From contig CALXXL010000002.1 in NCBI GenBank assembly GCA_944392655.1, positions 172,944 through 236,943 of the forward strand: a DNA stretch of 64,000 nucleotides, written 5' to 3'. Made by a program: the position numbers and the translations under genes. Under the pieces are notes generated by a model. That model saw only the letters and a program-made list of their open reading frames with translations, was not told where the DNA came from and did no database searches. Numbering within the stretch: position 1 is the stretch's first letter; each line of letters starts with the position of its first letter. Shown piece by piece: positions 63,977 to 64,000 of this stretch. Origin of the DNA: an uncultured Victivallaceae bacterium. GTDB lineage: Bacteria; Verrucomicrobiota; Lentisphaeria; Victivallales; Victivallaceae.

Positions 63977-64000
63977 ATATTACCGGCAACCCGACACGGG

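Overview
The window is one contiguous piece of a Gram-negative bacterial chromosome. Evidence for the Gram-negative envelope includes an RND efflux pair, two clear lipoboxes, and exported enzymes with signal peptides. Several features together suggest a gut member of the Lentisphaerota (Victivallales-like) or a close PVC relative: GTP-type PEP carboxykinase, meso-diaminopimelate dehydrogenase, mucin-type glycan enzymes (GH84, sialate O-acetylesterase, GH20), giant repeat proteins, and an overall mid-range GC content. The taxonomic call is inference; no rRNA or tRNA gene was recognised. Promoters that can be read look sigma-70-like, mostly with 16-17 bp spacing. Genes commonly start after a clear AGGAGG-type site, and this corrected several starts (second giant protein, RNase R, PanB, ArgC, L13).

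Layout. 1-2714: 3' end of hisD, overlapped by a LacI-type regulator, then a small Gfo/Idh/MocA-like oxidoreductase. 3071-12037: a 2988-residue strand-loop-strand repeat protein. 12210-18429 (minus): a MotA/ExbB-like membrane protein, a single-TM partner and a large exported protein of unknown family, followed in the same direction by argH and a calcineurin-like lipoprotein. 18710-25185: pckG, then a GH84-like enzyme and a sialate O-acetylesterase. 25349-31603 (minus): a second giant repeat protein, paralogous to the first, followed by a 44-residue small ORF. 31963-37866 (minus): a GT2 / GH20 / MurQ-GckR-like run for amino-sugar metabolism, a beta-carbonic anhydrase and a small unknown. 38068-43104: a second Gfo/Idh/MocA protein, RNase R, panB and a DMT transporter. 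43147-44819 (minus): a phage-type portal gene and a small gene. 44974-47090: NfeD and flotillin. 47207-49092 (minus): the rplM-rpsI-argC operon. 49330-51695 (minus): malic enzyme and ddh. 51811-53925: scaffold-like, SU10-type major capsid and connector-like genes. 54032-63899: a META lipoprotein, an RND pump pair, rsmI-dsbD, an RsuA-type pseudouridine synthase and a phosphoesterase/PQQ-propeller fusion. The window ends in hairpins that resemble the end of an IS200/IS605-type element.

The most interesting signal is the pair of phage-head loci (portal at 43.1-44.8 kb, scaffold/capsid/connector at 51.8-53.9 kb). They lie about 7 kb apart on opposite strands, embedded among housekeeping genes. 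The genes are intact and share the local strand composition. No integrase, terminase, lysis or tail gene is visible. This looks like a domesticated head module, possibly part of a dispersed gene-transfer-agent-like system. Second is the MotA/ExbB-like three-gene operon, which does not match Mot, Tol, Exb or Zorya in its remaining parts. Third is the pair of giant repeat proteins that have neither a Sec signal nor a recognisable autotransporter barrel but share a collinear C-terminal region.

The plus strand changes from clearly G-rich at the left edge (hisD) to clearly C-rich from about 19 kb onward. The change of sign suggests the window lies near a replication terminus or an inversion boundary.
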